Positions 17,900 to 28,592 of a stretch of 64,000 nt of DNA are shown here, piece after piece. This DNA is from Muribaculaceae bacterium (GTDB lineage Bacteria > Bacteroidota > Bacteroidia > Bacteroidales > Muribaculaceae). The number at the start of each line of letters is the position of its first letter. Position 1 is the stretch's first letter. The position numbers and the translations under genes are program-made. Location: the NCBI GenBank assembly GCA_017505535.1, contig JAFVPD010000014.1:1-64000 (forward strand), given 5' to 3'. The notes beneath the pieces were generated by a model. It was not told where the DNA came from. It saw only the letters and a list, made by a program, of their open reading frames with translations, and did no database searches.

Positions 17900-17908
17900 A
17901 CAAATATA
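17900..17908 (-). promoter_or_regulatory. Promoter -7 element for apbE
   Basis: On the minus strand this reads TATATTTGT (TAnnTTTG consensus), about 37 bp before the apbE start codon. The -33 region is AT-rich without a clear TTTG. Confidence 0.4.
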
Positions 17909-18028
17909 GCAATTTTTACGTTATATGGTTATAACGCATTATGTGCCAATCTAATTATATTGTGTGGCCTAAATTGTAATAAAATTCAAATAAAAGATAT
18001 TATTAATCTCTAATTACCATTCTCTGTT

Positions 18029-18604
18029 ATGAAAAAATCGTATTTGTTCCTTGCTGAGGGTTTTGAAGAAATTGAAGCTCTCACAGTTGTTGATGTTATG
18101 CGTCGTGCCGGAATGCCGGTTGTGACCGTCTCAGTTACCGAAGAACTTGAAGTGCTTGGCGCTCATGGAATAAAGGTGCAAGCCGATGCGGTGATTGGAG
18201 ACATTGATAGTGAAGATGCAGAGTGGCTAATAGCGCCCGGCGGAATGCCCGGCTCAACCAATTTGGCCGAGTGTGATTTATTGACAACAGCGTTGAAAAA
18301 ACATTATGCCAAAGGAGGCCGCATTGCAGCAATATGTGCAGCTCCTGCTGTTGTGTTGGCACCTCTTGGAATCCTTGACGGAAGAGATGCAACATGTTAT
18401 CCCGGATTTGAAGAAAAATGTGATAAGGCAGTGATGCGTGACACCCCGGTAGTGGCATTGGATAATCTGATTACAGCCAATGGCCCGGCGTCGGCATTGA
18501 GATTTGCGTTATCGATAGTTGCAAACTCGTTGGGTGAAGGTATTGCAAACGAGGTGGGTAGTGGCATGTTGTTTTACCCCAAAGAAGTAAATTTCTATTT
18601 CTAA
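18029..18604 (+). CDS. DJ-1/PfpI-family protein (YajL-like)
   Basis: This single-domain protein of 191 residues belongs to the DJ-1/ThiJ superfamily. The nucleophilic Cys103 lies in the nucleophile elbow GRIAAICAAPAVVLAP, and a conserved Glu occurs early in AEGFEEIEA. These match the YajL/DJ-1 group, for which roles in oxidative stress, glyoxalase-type activity and protein repair have been proposed; the physiological role is debated. It stands alone and is closed by its own intrinsic terminator. No clear promoter motif was found in the 165 bp before it. Confidence 0.9.
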   Translation: MKKSYLFLAEGFEEIEALTVVDVMRRAGMPVVTVSVTEELEVLGAHGIKVQADAVIGDIDSEDAEWLIAPGGMPGSTNLAECDLLTTALKKHYAKGGRIAAICAAPAVVLAPLGILDGRDATCYPGFEEKCDKAVMRDTPVVALDNLITANGPASALRFALSIVANSLGEGIANEVGSGMLFYPKEVNFYF

Positions 18605-18624
18605 CGAAATTTAGAATAATGATT

Positions 18625-18666
18625 AAAGGCGAAACCAACTGAGACGAGGTTTTCGCCTTTTTTTGC
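18625..18666 (+). terminator. Intrinsic terminator after the DJ-1-like gene
   Basis: The stem AAAGGCGAAACC (18625-18636) pairs with GGTTTTCGCCTTT with one bulged base, and is followed by a T-run to 18664. It lies 20 bp after the stop codon. Confidence 0.85.
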
Positions 18667-18799
18667 TAATAACAAAAGTTCCCAATGGACTCATTTGTCG
18701 TGGAAGGGCGATTTTTTTGTGCCGAGATGGTGTGTAAAAGAAACAAAACTTGTATCTTTATGTTTTAATTAGAAAAGACCTCTTCCAAAGGAACGGATT

Positions 18800-21700
18800 A
18801 TGCTACAAAATGCAATGAAAATTATACTGCGATTGTTGGTGGCGCTATTGCTACTGATAATCGTTGTTGTTGCATTGTTGTATATTCCTCCGATTCAAAA
18901 TTGGATAAAAGACCTTGCGCTTGAACGTGTTAACGAAACGATGGGAATGACCATCGAAGTAGATGACTTGAATATTGGATTTCCTGCCGATGTTGATGTG
19001 ACAGGAGTAAGAGTGATTGACGCAAATGGCGATACAATGGTCAGGGCTCAGAATCTTAGCGCAAATGTGTCATTGGCCCCATTATTTAAGGGCGAGGTAG
19101 AAATTTCGGATATCTCGTTGACCGATGCTTATTACAAAATGGGCACCCCCGACTCGATTATGTATATGCGTGCAGGGCTTCAGCAGGCCGAAATTGATGA
19201 GCTGGCGTTATCATTAAAGCAATCGGAGATAAATATAGGAGACACGAGAATCAACGGTGTGAAGTTGAGACTTTCGCTTAAAGCCGATTCGACAGAGTCG
19301 GTTGCTGATACGACAGCATCTATCCCGTGGAATATTTTGGCCCGAAAGGTGAGCCTTAAAGATGTTGATTATGCGATGGCAATGGAAGCCGTGGCCGATA
19401 CGATTGCTGTGTATATCGGAACTGCTCAATTGCTTGACGGGATAGTAGATATGTCCTCAAAATTGCCTACCATCAGAGCTAAATCATTTAAATTGTCAGA
19501 AACCGAAGCAAAATATTTGGTTGATGCCTCAATTGCACCCCAAGAAGGATTGGACTTAAATCGCATAGTGGTCAGCGATGTGTCAATAGATTTAGATTCA
19601 ATATATAATCAAGGCCCCAATATTGATGTGCCTATAAGGCGACTTCATGCAGTGGAACAATGTGGAATTGTTCTTGACGCAGCGGGGAGATGTGTGATGG
19701 ATAGTGTGTCAATGAAAATATCGGATTTAGATGTTGCGACATTGTTCTCACAGATTAAAATAGACGGAGAATTGGGTCTGACACAAGATGATGCACCTCT
19801 GCGCCTTTTGGCCAATGCGAGGGTTGGCCTTGCCGATATAGAGACTCTTTATCCATCGCTGAAACCGATGCTGAGAGAAGTTCCTCGATATAACGACCTT
19901 ATAATCAAGAGTGATATAGATGGTCGAATGTCGGCCATATCATTAAATGAAATGAGCGTAGAATTGCCTCGTTATATGTCGGTTGCGATTGATGGAGAGG
20001 TTAAAAATGTAACCACACCATCACGACTATCAGGAAATTTGAATTTGCAGGGAAACCTGAATAACGTAAATTTTATTAAACCTACGGTGATAGATGCACG
20101 ATTGAAAGAGCGCATAAATGTGCCTCCTATGACATTAGACGGAAATGTTGCGATGTCAAAAGGCGAGATAGCCGGGACAATGAAGGTTATCACTCATGAC
20201 GGCCAACTTGCGCTTGATGCATTGTGGAAGGGTCAAGGAGAAGAATATGACCTGACGTTAGATGTTGATTCGTTCCCTGTGACGGCATTTTTCCCTGAAT
20301 TGGGACTTTCGGAACTATGCGCCAAAGTGAAAGCAAACGGCAAGGGGTTCGATATTTTTTCTCCGGCGACCAAAATAGACGGAGATATAACGTTGCAACA
20401 CATGCTCTACAATGGTAGAAAATATGGAAACGCGCGTGCATGGACAAAGCTTGCCGAAGGAAATATCAATGCCGGAATAGTGTCGTTAAATGACAATGCC
20501 GACTTTGACTTTGAAGTGTTGGGTAGCATTGCCGAAAATAAAGATATAACGTGGGCTATTGAAGGCGATGTGCGCAATTTTGATTTGAGATCTTTGGGGC
20601 TATCGCCTGAACGTTCTCGAGGTGAACTTTCAATCAATGGTCAAGGTGAAGTGTTGATGGAGGGAACGCATTATCGAGGACACATAAATGTGGGAAATCT
20701 TGAATGGCAATTAGGCGAAATGGTTGTGTCAACGTCGTCAATAGATTTTGAAGCTGAAGCCAATGACTCGCTTATGACAGCTGAGTTGCGCAATAATGAT
20801 TTGTTGGCTCATTTCGATGCGAAGTGTGGAATAGATACATTTGTAGAGCGAATACTTGCCTCTTCAACAGAACTTGAGGGGCAAATAACCAACCGACGAG
20901 TCGATGTGGAACGTTTGCAAGGTCTATTGCCGAGGTTTGCGCTTGATGTGAAGGCCGGAGGGAATAATGTGATTAATAGTGTGTTATCATCGAGTGATAT
21001 GGCAATAAGAGGCATTGCGATGTCAATGAGTAACGATAGTTTGATAGATTTGCAAGGAGCGGTTGATGGCTTGAAAGTGGGCGAATCGCGTATGGATAGC
21101 ATAACATTTAGCGCATTGCAACATAGCCGTTATTTAATCTATAATGTCAATATGGACAACCGACAGGGCACAATGGATAAATTTGCTCATGTATGGTTGA
21201 GTGGCTATCTTGCCGATGATAAAGTTTCGGCCTTTGTCAAACAGCGTAATATTGCCGGTAAGGAGGGCTTTAACTTTGGCGTTGTTTCATCGATAGGAGA
21301 TTCGGTTGTGTCAATGCGTTTCTCTCCATTAACGCCAACAATCGGGTATAAAAATTGGACTATAAATTCCGATAACTATATCACCTATAATGTTTATACC
21401 CACCATTTTGATGCCGATTTAAGAATGCAGAGTGATGAAAGCCACATACAATTATATACCGAGCACGATGATGCGACACACCATCAGGAAGAGGTGGTGC
21501 TTAATGTGGCAAACCTCAAAATTTCGGAACTCTTGGCAGTATCGCCCTATGCACCTCCAATGAAGGGGGCGTTATCGGCAGATATGCGTTTTGGTTGGAA
21601 TGAAAATTCGCTTGATGGAAAAGGACTTGTGTCGATTAACGAAATGTTCTACGGCCGAGATAGGGTGGGGTCATTTGATTTAGGAATAGACCTTACAACG

Positions 21701-23434
21701 TCACGCACCGGAGTTGTGAATGCCTCGGCATCATTGATGATTGATAGCGTCAAAACAATTACGGCAGTAGGAACACTGAATGATTCGACGTCGGCCAATC
21801 CGTTTAATTTGGACTTTAGAATGATACATTTCCCATTACGGGTGTTAAATCCGTTTGTTCCAGACAAATCCGTGGCATTCACCGGGCAATTGAATGGGCA
21901 AATGGATATAACCGGCGAGTTGTCTTCTCCACGATTTGACGGATATGTGAAGTTTGATACCACCTCAGTTAAAGTTAAAATGATAGGGTCGTCATTTACC
22001 TTCTCGCCCGATATGATTCCTGTCAAGGATAATCGAGTGACGTTTACCGATTATGAAATATTTGGAGCAAATGAGAATGCGTTGAAGATTGGCGGTTTTG
22101 TAGATATGACAAATATTGTATCGCCTCAAATTGACTTGACATTTGAAGCTAAAAATATGCAGTTTATGAACAGTAGTAAGGGCAAAGGCGCAGATGTTTA
22201 TGGTAAAGGATTTGCCAATGTCGATGCATCGGTTAAAGGAGATATGTCGGCATTGGGAATTGATGCATCTTTAACATTGCTCGGAGGGTCCAATCTTACA
22301 TACATTATGACCGATGCAGCATCGACCCTCAGTTCGCAAAATACAGGCGAAATGGTTAAGTTTGTTCAATTTGCCGACACGTTCAACATTGATAAAAATG
22401 ACACGATAACAACTTCGGCGATGGCAATAAACCTTGATGCGCGATTGCGCATTTCGGGCGGAACGACCATCAACGTGGACTTGTCGCCCGATGCAAAAAA
22501 TCGAGTGCAATTACAAGGAAGTGGCAATTTCAACTATACAATGAATAGTATGGACGATAGCCGCTTCACCGGTCGCTATACACTTGATAAAGGATTTGTG
22601 AGATACACTCCACCGTTGATGTCGGAAAAATTGTTTAATTTCCAAGAGGGAAGTTATGTGGCATTTAATGGAGATATGCTCAACCCAATACTAAACATTC
22701 ATGCGGTAGATCAAGTTAAAGCCAATGTTACGCGTGAAGGGCAAGACTCGCGATTGGTGAATTTTGATGTGTCATTGGCTGTGACAAATACAATGAACAA
22801 CATGAACGTGGAATTTGACTTGTCAACAACAGATGATATTACCATTCAGAATGAATTGCAATCGATGAGCGCCGAACAACGTGCCAATCAGGCAATGAAT
22901 ATGCTGCTATATAACGTATATACCGGACCCGGATCTACCGGAAGTATGGCATCTAATCCATTGTATTCGTTCCTTGAGTCTCAGATAAATACTTGGGCGG
23001 CAAACAATATAAAGTTTGTGGATATTTCATTCGGAATAGACCAATATGATAAGACCCAAGATGGGGCAACATCAAGTGCTGTCAATTATTCCTATCGAGT
23101 TTCTAAAACGTTGTTTAATGACCGCTTTAAAATTGTGGTGGGCGGAAATTATTCGACCGATGCTGATGCCGATGAAGATGTAACGCAAAGTCTCATTAAT
23201 GATATTTCATTTGAGTATATGCTCAACCGCAGTGGCTCGATGTATGTGAAAATATTCCGCCATGTGGGATATGAAAGTATTCTTGAAGGAGAGGTGACAC
23301 AAACCGGGGTGGGTTTTGTGTATAAACGTAAGTTGCAAACGTTGAGGGACTTATTTAGATTTGGACGGCGCCCTAAATCGGTGAATGAGCCTTCAGATAC
23401 ATTATCAAAGACAGCCAATGATAGCATTAAATAG
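18800..23434 (+). CDS. tamB: Translocation and assembly module protein TamB-like
   Basis: This very large protein of 1544 residues has a single N-terminal membrane anchor (about 9-30), a long repetitive beta-rich periplasmic region and a C-terminal DUF490/TamB domain (about 1100-1480). TamB-like proteins form a long groove spanning the periplasm, working with an Omp85 protein (TamA) in outer-membrane protein insertion or in phospholipid transport. The following gene is a TamA-like Omp85 protein that overlaps this one by 17 bases, which supports the pairing. A possible -7 element (TATCTTTAT, 18753-18761) lies about 40 bp upstream. The length is typical for Bacteroidetes TamB homologues. An ATG five codons in is an alternative start. 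Confidence 0.88.
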   Translation: MLQNAMKIILRLLVALLLLIIVVVALLYIPPIQNWIKDLALERVNETMGMTIEVDDLNIGFPADVDVTGVRVIDANGDTMVRAQNLSANVSLAPLFKGEVEISDISLTDAYYKMGTPDSIMYMRAGLQQAEIDELALSLKQSEINIGDTRINGVKLRLSLKADSTESVADTTASIPWNILARKVSLKDVDYAMAMEAVADTIAVYIGTAQLLDGIVDMSSKLPTIRAKSFKLSETEAKYLVDASIAPQEGLDLNRIVVSDVSIDLDSIYNQGPNIDVPIRRLHAVEQCGIVLDAAGRCVMDSVSMKISDLDVATLFSQIKIDGELGLTQDDAPLRLLANARVGLADIETLYPSLKPMLREVPRYNDLIIKSDIDGRMSAISLNEMSVELPRYMSVAIDGEVKNVTTPSRLSGNLNLQGNLNNVNFIKPTVIDARLKERINVPPMTLDGNVAMSKGEIAGTMKVITHDGQLALDALWKGQGEEYDLTLDVDSFPVTAFFPELGLSELCAKVKANGKGFDIFSPATKIDGDITLQHMLYNGRKYGNARAWTKLAEGNINAGIVSLNDNADFDFEVLGSIAENKDITWAIEGDVRNFDLRSLGLSPERSRGELSINGQGEVLMEGTHYRGHINVGNLEWQLGEMVVSTSSIDFEAEANDSLMTAELRNNDLLAHFDAKCGIDTFVERILASSTELEGQITNRRVDVERLQGLLPRFALDVKAGGNNVINSVLSSSDMAIRGIAMSMSNDSLIDLQGAVDGLKVGESRMDSITFSALQHSRYLIYNVNMDNRQGTMDKFAHVWLSGYLADDKVSAFVKQRNIAGKEGFNFGVVSSIGDSVVSMRFSPLTPTIGYKNWTINSDNYITYNVYTHHFDADLRMQSDESHIQLYTEHDDATHHQEEVVLNVANLKISELLAVSPYAPPMKGALSADMRFGWNENSLDGKGLVSINEMFYGRDRVGSFDLGIDLTTSRTGVVNASASLMIDSVKTITAVGTLNDSTSANPFNLDFRMIHFPLRVLNPFVPDKSVAFTGQLNGQMDITGELSSPRFDGYVKFDTTSVKVKMIGSSFTFSPDMIPVKDNRVTFTDYEIFGANENALKIGGFVDMTNIVSPQIDLTFEAKNMQFMNSSKGKGADVYGKGFANVDASVKGDMSALGIDASLTLLGGSNLTYIMTDAASTLSSQNTGEMVKFVQFADTFNIDKNDTITTSAMAINLDARLRISGGTTINVDLSPDAKNRVQLQGSGNFNYTMNSMDDSRFTGRYTLDKGFVRYTPPLMSEKLFNFQEGSYVAFNGDMLNPILNIHAVDQVKANVTREGQDSRLVNFDVSLAVTNTMNNMNVEFDLSTTDDITIQNELQSMSAEQRANQAMNMLLYNVYTGPGSTGSMASNPLYSFLESQINTWAANNIKFVDISFGIDQYDKTQDGATSSAVNYSYRVSKTLFNDRFKIVVGGNYSTDADADEDVTQSLINDISFEYMLNRSGSMYVKIFRHVGYESILEGEVTQTGVGFVYKRKLQTLRDLFRFGRRPKSVNEPSDTLSKTANDSIK

Positions 23435-25718
23435 TAAAATATTTAAAATCTTAACGCTCTGGGTATTCGTGATGATGCTTGTGGGGTGTTCGACAACCAA
23501 ACGCATAGCGGAGGGGGAGACACTATATACAGGCGTTAAGAAGATGGAGATTAATTCTGTGGAAGGGGAGCGCATTCCAACAGATGTAGAAGATAAGGTG
23601 AAAGAAGCGGTAAATGTTGCCGCCAATAATTCGCTATTTTCACCCTATGTACGGCATCCTTTCCCCATCGGATTATGGGTTTACAACAATTGGAGTAATC
23701 CTCCGAGTGGGCTCAAACATTGGTTGTATGAAAAACTTGTAGAGGAGCCAGTGCTCATTTCCGATGTACGTCCCGAAGTGAGGACACAAATGATAGATCA
23801 GATATTGGATAATAATGGATATTTCAGTGGAAATGCGTCATATTCAATAGTTCCCGGTCGAAATAAAAAGAAAGCTCGTATATCCTATCAAGTCAATACC
23901 GGCCCGGTATATAAATTAGGGGCAATTGAATTGCTTCCCGATTCATCGGCTCTTAATCACATGATAGACTCGGTGGCTCAGAAGGGTACATATTTAAAGC
24001 GAGGTAATAGGTATTGCACTGATTCATTGGCTGCAGAGCGCATTCGCATAGCTAATGCAGTGCGAAATAGGGGCTATTATTATTTCCGCCCCGAATATAT
24101 CGAATTTCTTGCCGATAGTACGATTACTCCTCGTGAAATTGCCCTACGTATGATAGTGGCGTCAAATACACCCAAGAGCGGACTGAAAAAATACCTTACA
24201 GGAGATGTGACAATTAATATCTATCGCAATCGTGGAGGCGGAACTCCCGACACGATCCCTACGTCGCGAGGAACAATAGTGTTGATGCAACCTTCACGCT
24301 TGCGCACCGAATTGATTCCCGAATGTGTGACATTTCGCACGGGTAAAGTGTTTTCAGTCAGGGATATGAATCGCACGCAATCCTATTTGGCGCGAATGGG
24401 TATTTTCAACGCAATAAATATTGATGTGGCACCCGATAGCATAAGCGACACCGATAGATTGAATGTAAATATTTCATGCACGTTTGACACACCACTTGAG
24501 GCGAGTGTGGAAGTTAATGCAACCTCAAAGTCCAATAGTTATCTTGGTCCGGGTTTGACATTTGGCGTGACTAATCGTAATTTATTTGGTGGAGGAGAAC
24601 AATTAAATGTGAGTCTTACCGGTGCTTATGAGTGGCAAACGGGACGAAACAAAGGAAATTCGTCGCTATTTAATTCCTATGAATTGGGCTTAAATGCCTC
24701 ATTGTCGTTCCCTCGTCTTATAGCTCCCAAATTCATACCTCGTCGCCGTCGCACACTCAATTGGACGAGAGTTAATCTGAATGCCGATTTTCTCAATCGG
24801 CCACATTATTTCAGAATGGCTCAATTTAACACATCGTTTAGTTACGACTGGCGAGCTACAAGACACGCGACAAATACATTTACGCCATTGAAACTGACCT
24901 ATACCAAGCTGCTTGATACGACATTGGAGTTTGACTCCATAATGGACGCCAACCAGGCTATAGCTCAAAGTTTCAGGGACCAATTTGTGCCTCAAATCAT
25001 GTATAGTTACACCTATGATCGTGCATTTGGGAAGAATCATAATATCAATTGGCAATTTACATTGCAGGAGGCCGGTAATGTGTGTTGGGCATTATGGTCA
25101 TTGGCCGGCGATAAAGATACCAAAGAACTCTTTAATACACCCTTCTCGCAGTTTGTAAAAGGCTCGGCTCAATTGGTTTATAGCCGGCGAATTGGAGGCT
25201 CGCATTGGATTGTCTCGAGAGCAGCAGTGGGCGCCGCACATGCCTATGGAAATTCATCGCAAGTTCCTTATAGCGAGCAATTCTATGTGGGTGGCGCCAA
25301 CTCAGTCAGAGCATTCACTGTGCGAAGCATAGGCCCTGGTAGTTATCGCGCAGATGAGACAAATGTTCAAGGATATTTTGACCAAACAGGAACGTTTAAA
25401 TTTGAGATGAATGTCGAGTATCGTTTTCCAATTTATGGGCCGTTGCATGGAGCATTGTTTGTAGATGCCGGCAATGTGTGGCTGTTGAAAGATGATGAAC
25501 AGCGTCCGGGAGGAACACTTCGCGCATCTTCATTCTTGAAAGATTTGGCCCTCGGCACCGGTATGGGTTTGAGATTTGACATAGGAATGCTTGTAGTCAG
25601 AGGAGACTTGGGTATTGGTATTCATGCCCCATATTCAACCGGATATGGCGGATATTATAACATGGAATCGTTTAAGAAATCACTCGCATTCCACTTGGCA
25701 ATTGGCTATCCGTTCTGA
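23418..25718 (+). CDS. tamA: Omp85-family outer-membrane protein (TamA/BamA-like), lipoprotein
   Basis: The ATG at 23418 (766 residues) gives a lipoprotein signal ending in MMLVGC followed by STTKR; an upstream in-frame ATG would put eleven hydrophilic residues before it. POTRA-like periplasmic domains occupy about 50-350, including ARISYQVNTGPVYKLGAIEL. A 16-strand Omp85 barrel follows (about 370-766), with a VRAF motif (YVGGANSVRAFTVRSIGPG) matching the conserved VRGF of strand/loop 6, and a C-terminal Phe (LAIGYPF). Its partner is the TamB-like protein encoded upstream. A lipid-anchored N-terminus is common in Bacteroidetes TamA homologues. Confidence 0.88.
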   Translation: MIALNSKIFKILTLWVFVMMLVGCSTTKRIAEGETLYTGVKKMEINSVEGERIPTDVEDKVKEAVNVAANNSLFSPYVRHPFPIGLWVYNNWSNPPSGLKHWLYEKLVEEPVLISDVRPEVRTQMIDQILDNNGYFSGNASYSIVPGRNKKKARISYQVNTGPVYKLGAIELLPDSSALNHMIDSVAQKGTYLKRGNRYCTDSLAAERIRIANAVRNRGYYYFRPEYIEFLADSTITPREIALRMIVASNTPKSGLKKYLTGDVTINIYRNRGGGTPDTIPTSRGTIVLMQPSRLRTELIPECVTFRTGKVFSVRDMNRTQSYLARMGIFNAINIDVAPDSISDTDRLNVNISCTFDTPLEASVEVNATSKSNSYLGPGLTFGVTNRNLFGGGEQLNVSLTGAYEWQTGRNKGNSSLFNSYELGLNASLSFPRLIAPKFIPRRRRTLNWTRVNLNADFLNRPHYFRMAQFNTSFSYDWRATRHATNTFTPLKLTYTKLLDTTLEFDSIMDANQAIAQSFRDQFVPQIMYSYTYDRAFGKNHNINWQFTLQEAGNVCWALWSLAGDKDTKELFNTPFSQFVKGSAQLVYSRRIGGSHWIVSRAAVGAAHAYGNSSQVPYSEQFYVGGANSVRAFTVRSIGPGSYRADETNVQGYFDQTGTFKFEMNVEYRFPIYGPLHGALFVDAGNVWLLKDDEQRPGGTLRASSFLKDLALGTGMGLRFDIGMLVVRGDLGIGIHAPYSTGYGGYYNMESFKKSLAFHLAIGYPF

Positions 25719-25826
25719 TGCATTTTAAGAGGTCGTTTCTGGCGAGGAATTAGCCATTATAATGTCAAATATATCTGTAATGTCGTTAAAAAGGGGAAAA
25801 CTTGTGCTAAATCGCATTTCATTTGC

Positions 25827-25835
25827 TATCTTTGT
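25827..25835 (+). promoter_or_regulatory. Promoter -7 element for lptD
   Basis: TATCTTTGT fits TAnnTTTG. A start near 25841 would leave only about 27 nt before the TTG start codon of the next gene. This supports that start over the ATG at 25898. A TTG lies 22 bp upstream, slightly farther than usual. Confidence 0.45.
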
Positions 25836-25867
25836 AGGAAATTTTGTATAATTTGGAATAACTACAG

Positions 25868-28588
25868 TTGCAAAGGATTCAACTATATATAGTCATTATG
25901 CTGATGTTTAGTGCAGTAGGAGCATTTGCTCAAACTGCATCTGATAGCATTGTCTCAACATTGTTGGTGGGAGATAGTATAGTTGTGCCCGATTCAGTCC
26001 CGTCGTCGGTGTTATCTCCTGATACATTGGCAAAGCCTAAATCACGCATAGTGAGAGCAAAAGTTGATCTAGACCATATCGTAGAATTGGTGGCAAAGGA
26101 TTCTATGGTGATGCGTGGCCAGAATAATGTATATATTTACGGGCAGGGCGAGGTTGTATATGGCGATATCAAACTCAATGCCGAAGAGATAAAAATGAGT
26201 CTGGATAGCAGTATTGTTGACGCCGTTGGCAAACCCGATAGCTTGGGCAATTTACAGGGAACTCCTGTGTTTGTTGACAAAAGCGGAGAATATGCATCAA
26301 AGACAATGCGCTATAATTTCAAGACCGAAAAAGGTCTCATTAACGACGTTGTTACAGAACAAGGCGAGGGCTTTATTATCGGAAAAAATACCAAAAAGAA
26401 CGAGAATGGGGAGTATTTCTTAGGAGATGCGTTCTACACGACATGTAGCAACCATGACCACCCACACTTTGGGATACGTCTCACAAAAGCGAAGATGCGC
26501 CCTAATAAAGATGTAGTGGTGGGCCCGGCCTATATGGAATTGGCGGGATTGCCATTGCCATTGGCGGTGCCTTTTGGTTTTTTCCCGTTCTCAAAGAAAT
26601 ATTCTTCGGGAGTGATATTCCCTACATTTGGATCGGATTATCAACGAGGCTATTATCTGCGTGATGGCGGATATTATTTTGCTATCAGCGATAATATGGA
26701 TTTGGCATTAAGAGGCGAATTATATACCAAAGGCTCTTGGGGTATCTCGGCTCAGTCAAACTATGTGAAGCGATATAAATTTTCGGGAAATTTCAATTTT
26801 AGCTATCTCACGACAATTTATGGCGAAAAGGGTTCACCCGATTATTCAAAACAAACCAACTTCCAACTTCTTTGGAGCCACTCTCAAGACTCGAAGGCAA
26901 ATCCAAATATGAGTTTGTCGGCAAGTGTGAACTTTACAACGAGTGGATATTCCCGCAACGACCTAAATAGCTATTATAGCAACTCGTTTACCGAGAATAC
27001 AAAGAGTAGTACGGTAAACATGACCTATAGATTCCCTAATTCAAAATGGTCGCTATCAACAACTGCCAATGTGTCACAGCGCACGCAAGACTCAACCTTG
27101 TCGGTGTCTTTCCCTAACTTGACATTAACCATGTCGCAGACCTATCCTTTTAAGCGGAAAAAGGCGGTGGGTGATGAAAAATGGTATGAAAAAATAAAAT
27201 TATCCTATTCGGGACAATTCCAAAACTCGCTGACTGCTCAACAAGATGAGTTTTTCAAGAAAAGTCTCATCAAGGATTGGCGTAACGGAATGAAGCACAC
27301 AGTGCCCATTTCGGCCACATTTAACCTGTTTAAATACATAAATCTTACTCCATCGGTTAATTTCTCTGACCGCATGTACACCAGCAAGGTGCGTCGCCAA
27401 TGGGACCCAAATGCAGCAGCAGAGGTGTGTGATACGTCCTATAGCTTTTATAACGTGTGGGATTTCTCGGCATCAATGTCAATGGATACCAAGATTTACG
27501 GTTTTTTCCAACCGATGAAGTTCCTTGGCGATAAAGTGAAGATGATACGCCATGTGCTTACTCCTACAATTTCATTCTCGGCATCGCCCGACTTCTCGTC
27601 CCCATTCTTTGGTTACTACGACTCCTATCAATATCAGAATAGCAACGGTGAAACTCTCACAAAGAAATATTCCCTATTCCCCAATAGCTTGTATGGAGTT
27701 CCCGGTCAAGGGAAAACCGGAGCAGTATCGGTGTCGCTTGCCAATAATGTTGAAATGAAGGTGAAAAGTGATAACGATAGTATCGGCGAGAAGAAGGTGT
27801 CTTTGATTGAAAACTTTACAGTGTCGCAAAGCTATAACTTTGCAGCCGACTCATTAAATTGGAGTAATATTAATACGTCGTTAATGCTTCGTTTGGTGAA
27901 GAATTTCAACCTTAACTTGTCGGCAGTGTGGGACGTTTACACCTATCAACTTAACTCTTATGGTAATCCAGTTCGTGTGAATGTGCCTCGTTGGAAAGCC
28001 GGCAAAGGTATTGGTCGATTGTCAAGTACCGGAACGTCATTCTCCTATACGTTCAATAATGACACGTTTAAGAAAAAAACATCAAATGATAGAGCCAAAG
28101 GTGATGGCGATATTGAAGAAGGTGAAAATTGGGGAGATGAAAACCTTTCACAGAAGAATCGACGGTCGGGGACTGAGGCTGAAGATGAGGGATCGGACCA
28201 ACTCGGGGCCAATGGCTATGCTCCGTGGTCGGTGCCATGGAGTTTGACGCTTAACTATTCGGTCAACTATGGCTATGGGGCTTTTGATAAGAAAAAACTG
28301 GAGTATAAAGGGAAAATTACTCAAAATCTAAGTTTCTCGGGAAACATTAGGCCCACCAAGAACTGGAATTTTGGGTTTAACGCAAGTTATAACTTTGATA
28401 CTAAGAGGATTGCTTATATGAATTGTAATGTGTCGCGCGACTTGCATTGTTTCACTATGCGCGCGAGCTTCGTTCCGGTGGGCCCCTATAAGTCTTATAA
28501 TTTCCACATTTCGGTTAAATCGTCGTTGCTGTCAGATTTGAAATATGACAAGCGCTCATCGGCTTCAAACGGCGTGACGTGGTATTAA
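25868..28588 (+). CDS. lptD: LPS-assembly outer-membrane protein LptD-like
   Basis: This outer-membrane translocon component of 906 residues inserts lipopolysaccharide into the outer leaflet. The TTG start gives a complete signal peptide (cleavage after AVGAFAQ, about residue 22); the first ATG would leave only eleven residues of it. An OstA/LptA-like beta-jellyroll follows (about 55-200, including IYGQGEVVYGDIKLNAEEI). Next is a segment with MELAGLPLPLAVPFGFFPF and SGVIFPTFGSDYQRGYYLRDGGYY, diagnostic of LptD, and then a large barrel. The acidic, Lys-rich stretch near 735-775 is an extracellular or periplasmic loop. It follows tamBA, so the region is an outer-membrane biogenesis cluster. Confidence 0.9.
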   Translation: MQRIQLYIVIMLMFSAVGAFAQTASDSIVSTLLVGDSIVVPDSVPSSVLSPDTLAKPKSRIVRAKVDLDHIVELVAKDSMVMRGQNNVYIYGQGEVVYGDIKLNAEEIKMSLDSSIVDAVGKPDSLGNLQGTPVFVDKSGEYASKTMRYNFKTEKGLINDVVTEQGEGFIIGKNTKKNENGEYFLGDAFYTTCSNHDHPHFGIRLTKAKMRPNKDVVVGPAYMELAGLPLPLAVPFGFFPFSKKYSSGVIFPTFGSDYQRGYYLRDGGYYFAISDNMDLALRGELYTKGSWGISAQSNYVKRYKFSGNFNFSYLTTIYGEKGSPDYSKQTNFQLLWSHSQDSKANPNMSLSASVNFTTSGYSRNDLNSYYSNSFTENTKSSTVNMTYRFPNSKWSLSTTANVSQRTQDSTLSVSFPNLTLTMSQTYPFKRKKAVGDEKWYEKIKLSYSGQFQNSLTAQQDEFFKKSLIKDWRNGMKHTVPISATFNLFKYINLTPSVNFSDRMYTSKVRRQWDPNAAAEVCDTSYSFYNVWDFSASMSMDTKIYGFFQPMKFLGDKVKMIRHVLTPTISFSASPDFSSPFFGYYDSYQYQNSNGETLTKKYSLFPNSLYGVPGQGKTGAVSVSLANNVEMKVKSDNDSIGEKKVSLIENFTVSQSYNFAADSLNWSNINTSLMLRLVKNFNLNLSAVWDVYTYQLNSYGNPVRVNVPRWKAGKGIGRLSSTGTSFSYTFNNDTFKKKTSNDRAKGDGDIEEGENWGDENLSQKNRRSGTEAEDEGSDQLGANGYAPWSVPWSLTLNYSVNYGYGAFDKKKLEYKGKITQNLSFSGNIRPTKNWNFGFNASYNFDTKRIAYMNCNVSRDLHCFTMRASFVPVGPYKSYNFHISVKSSLLSDLKYDKRSSASNGVTWY

Positions 28589-28592
28589 TCAA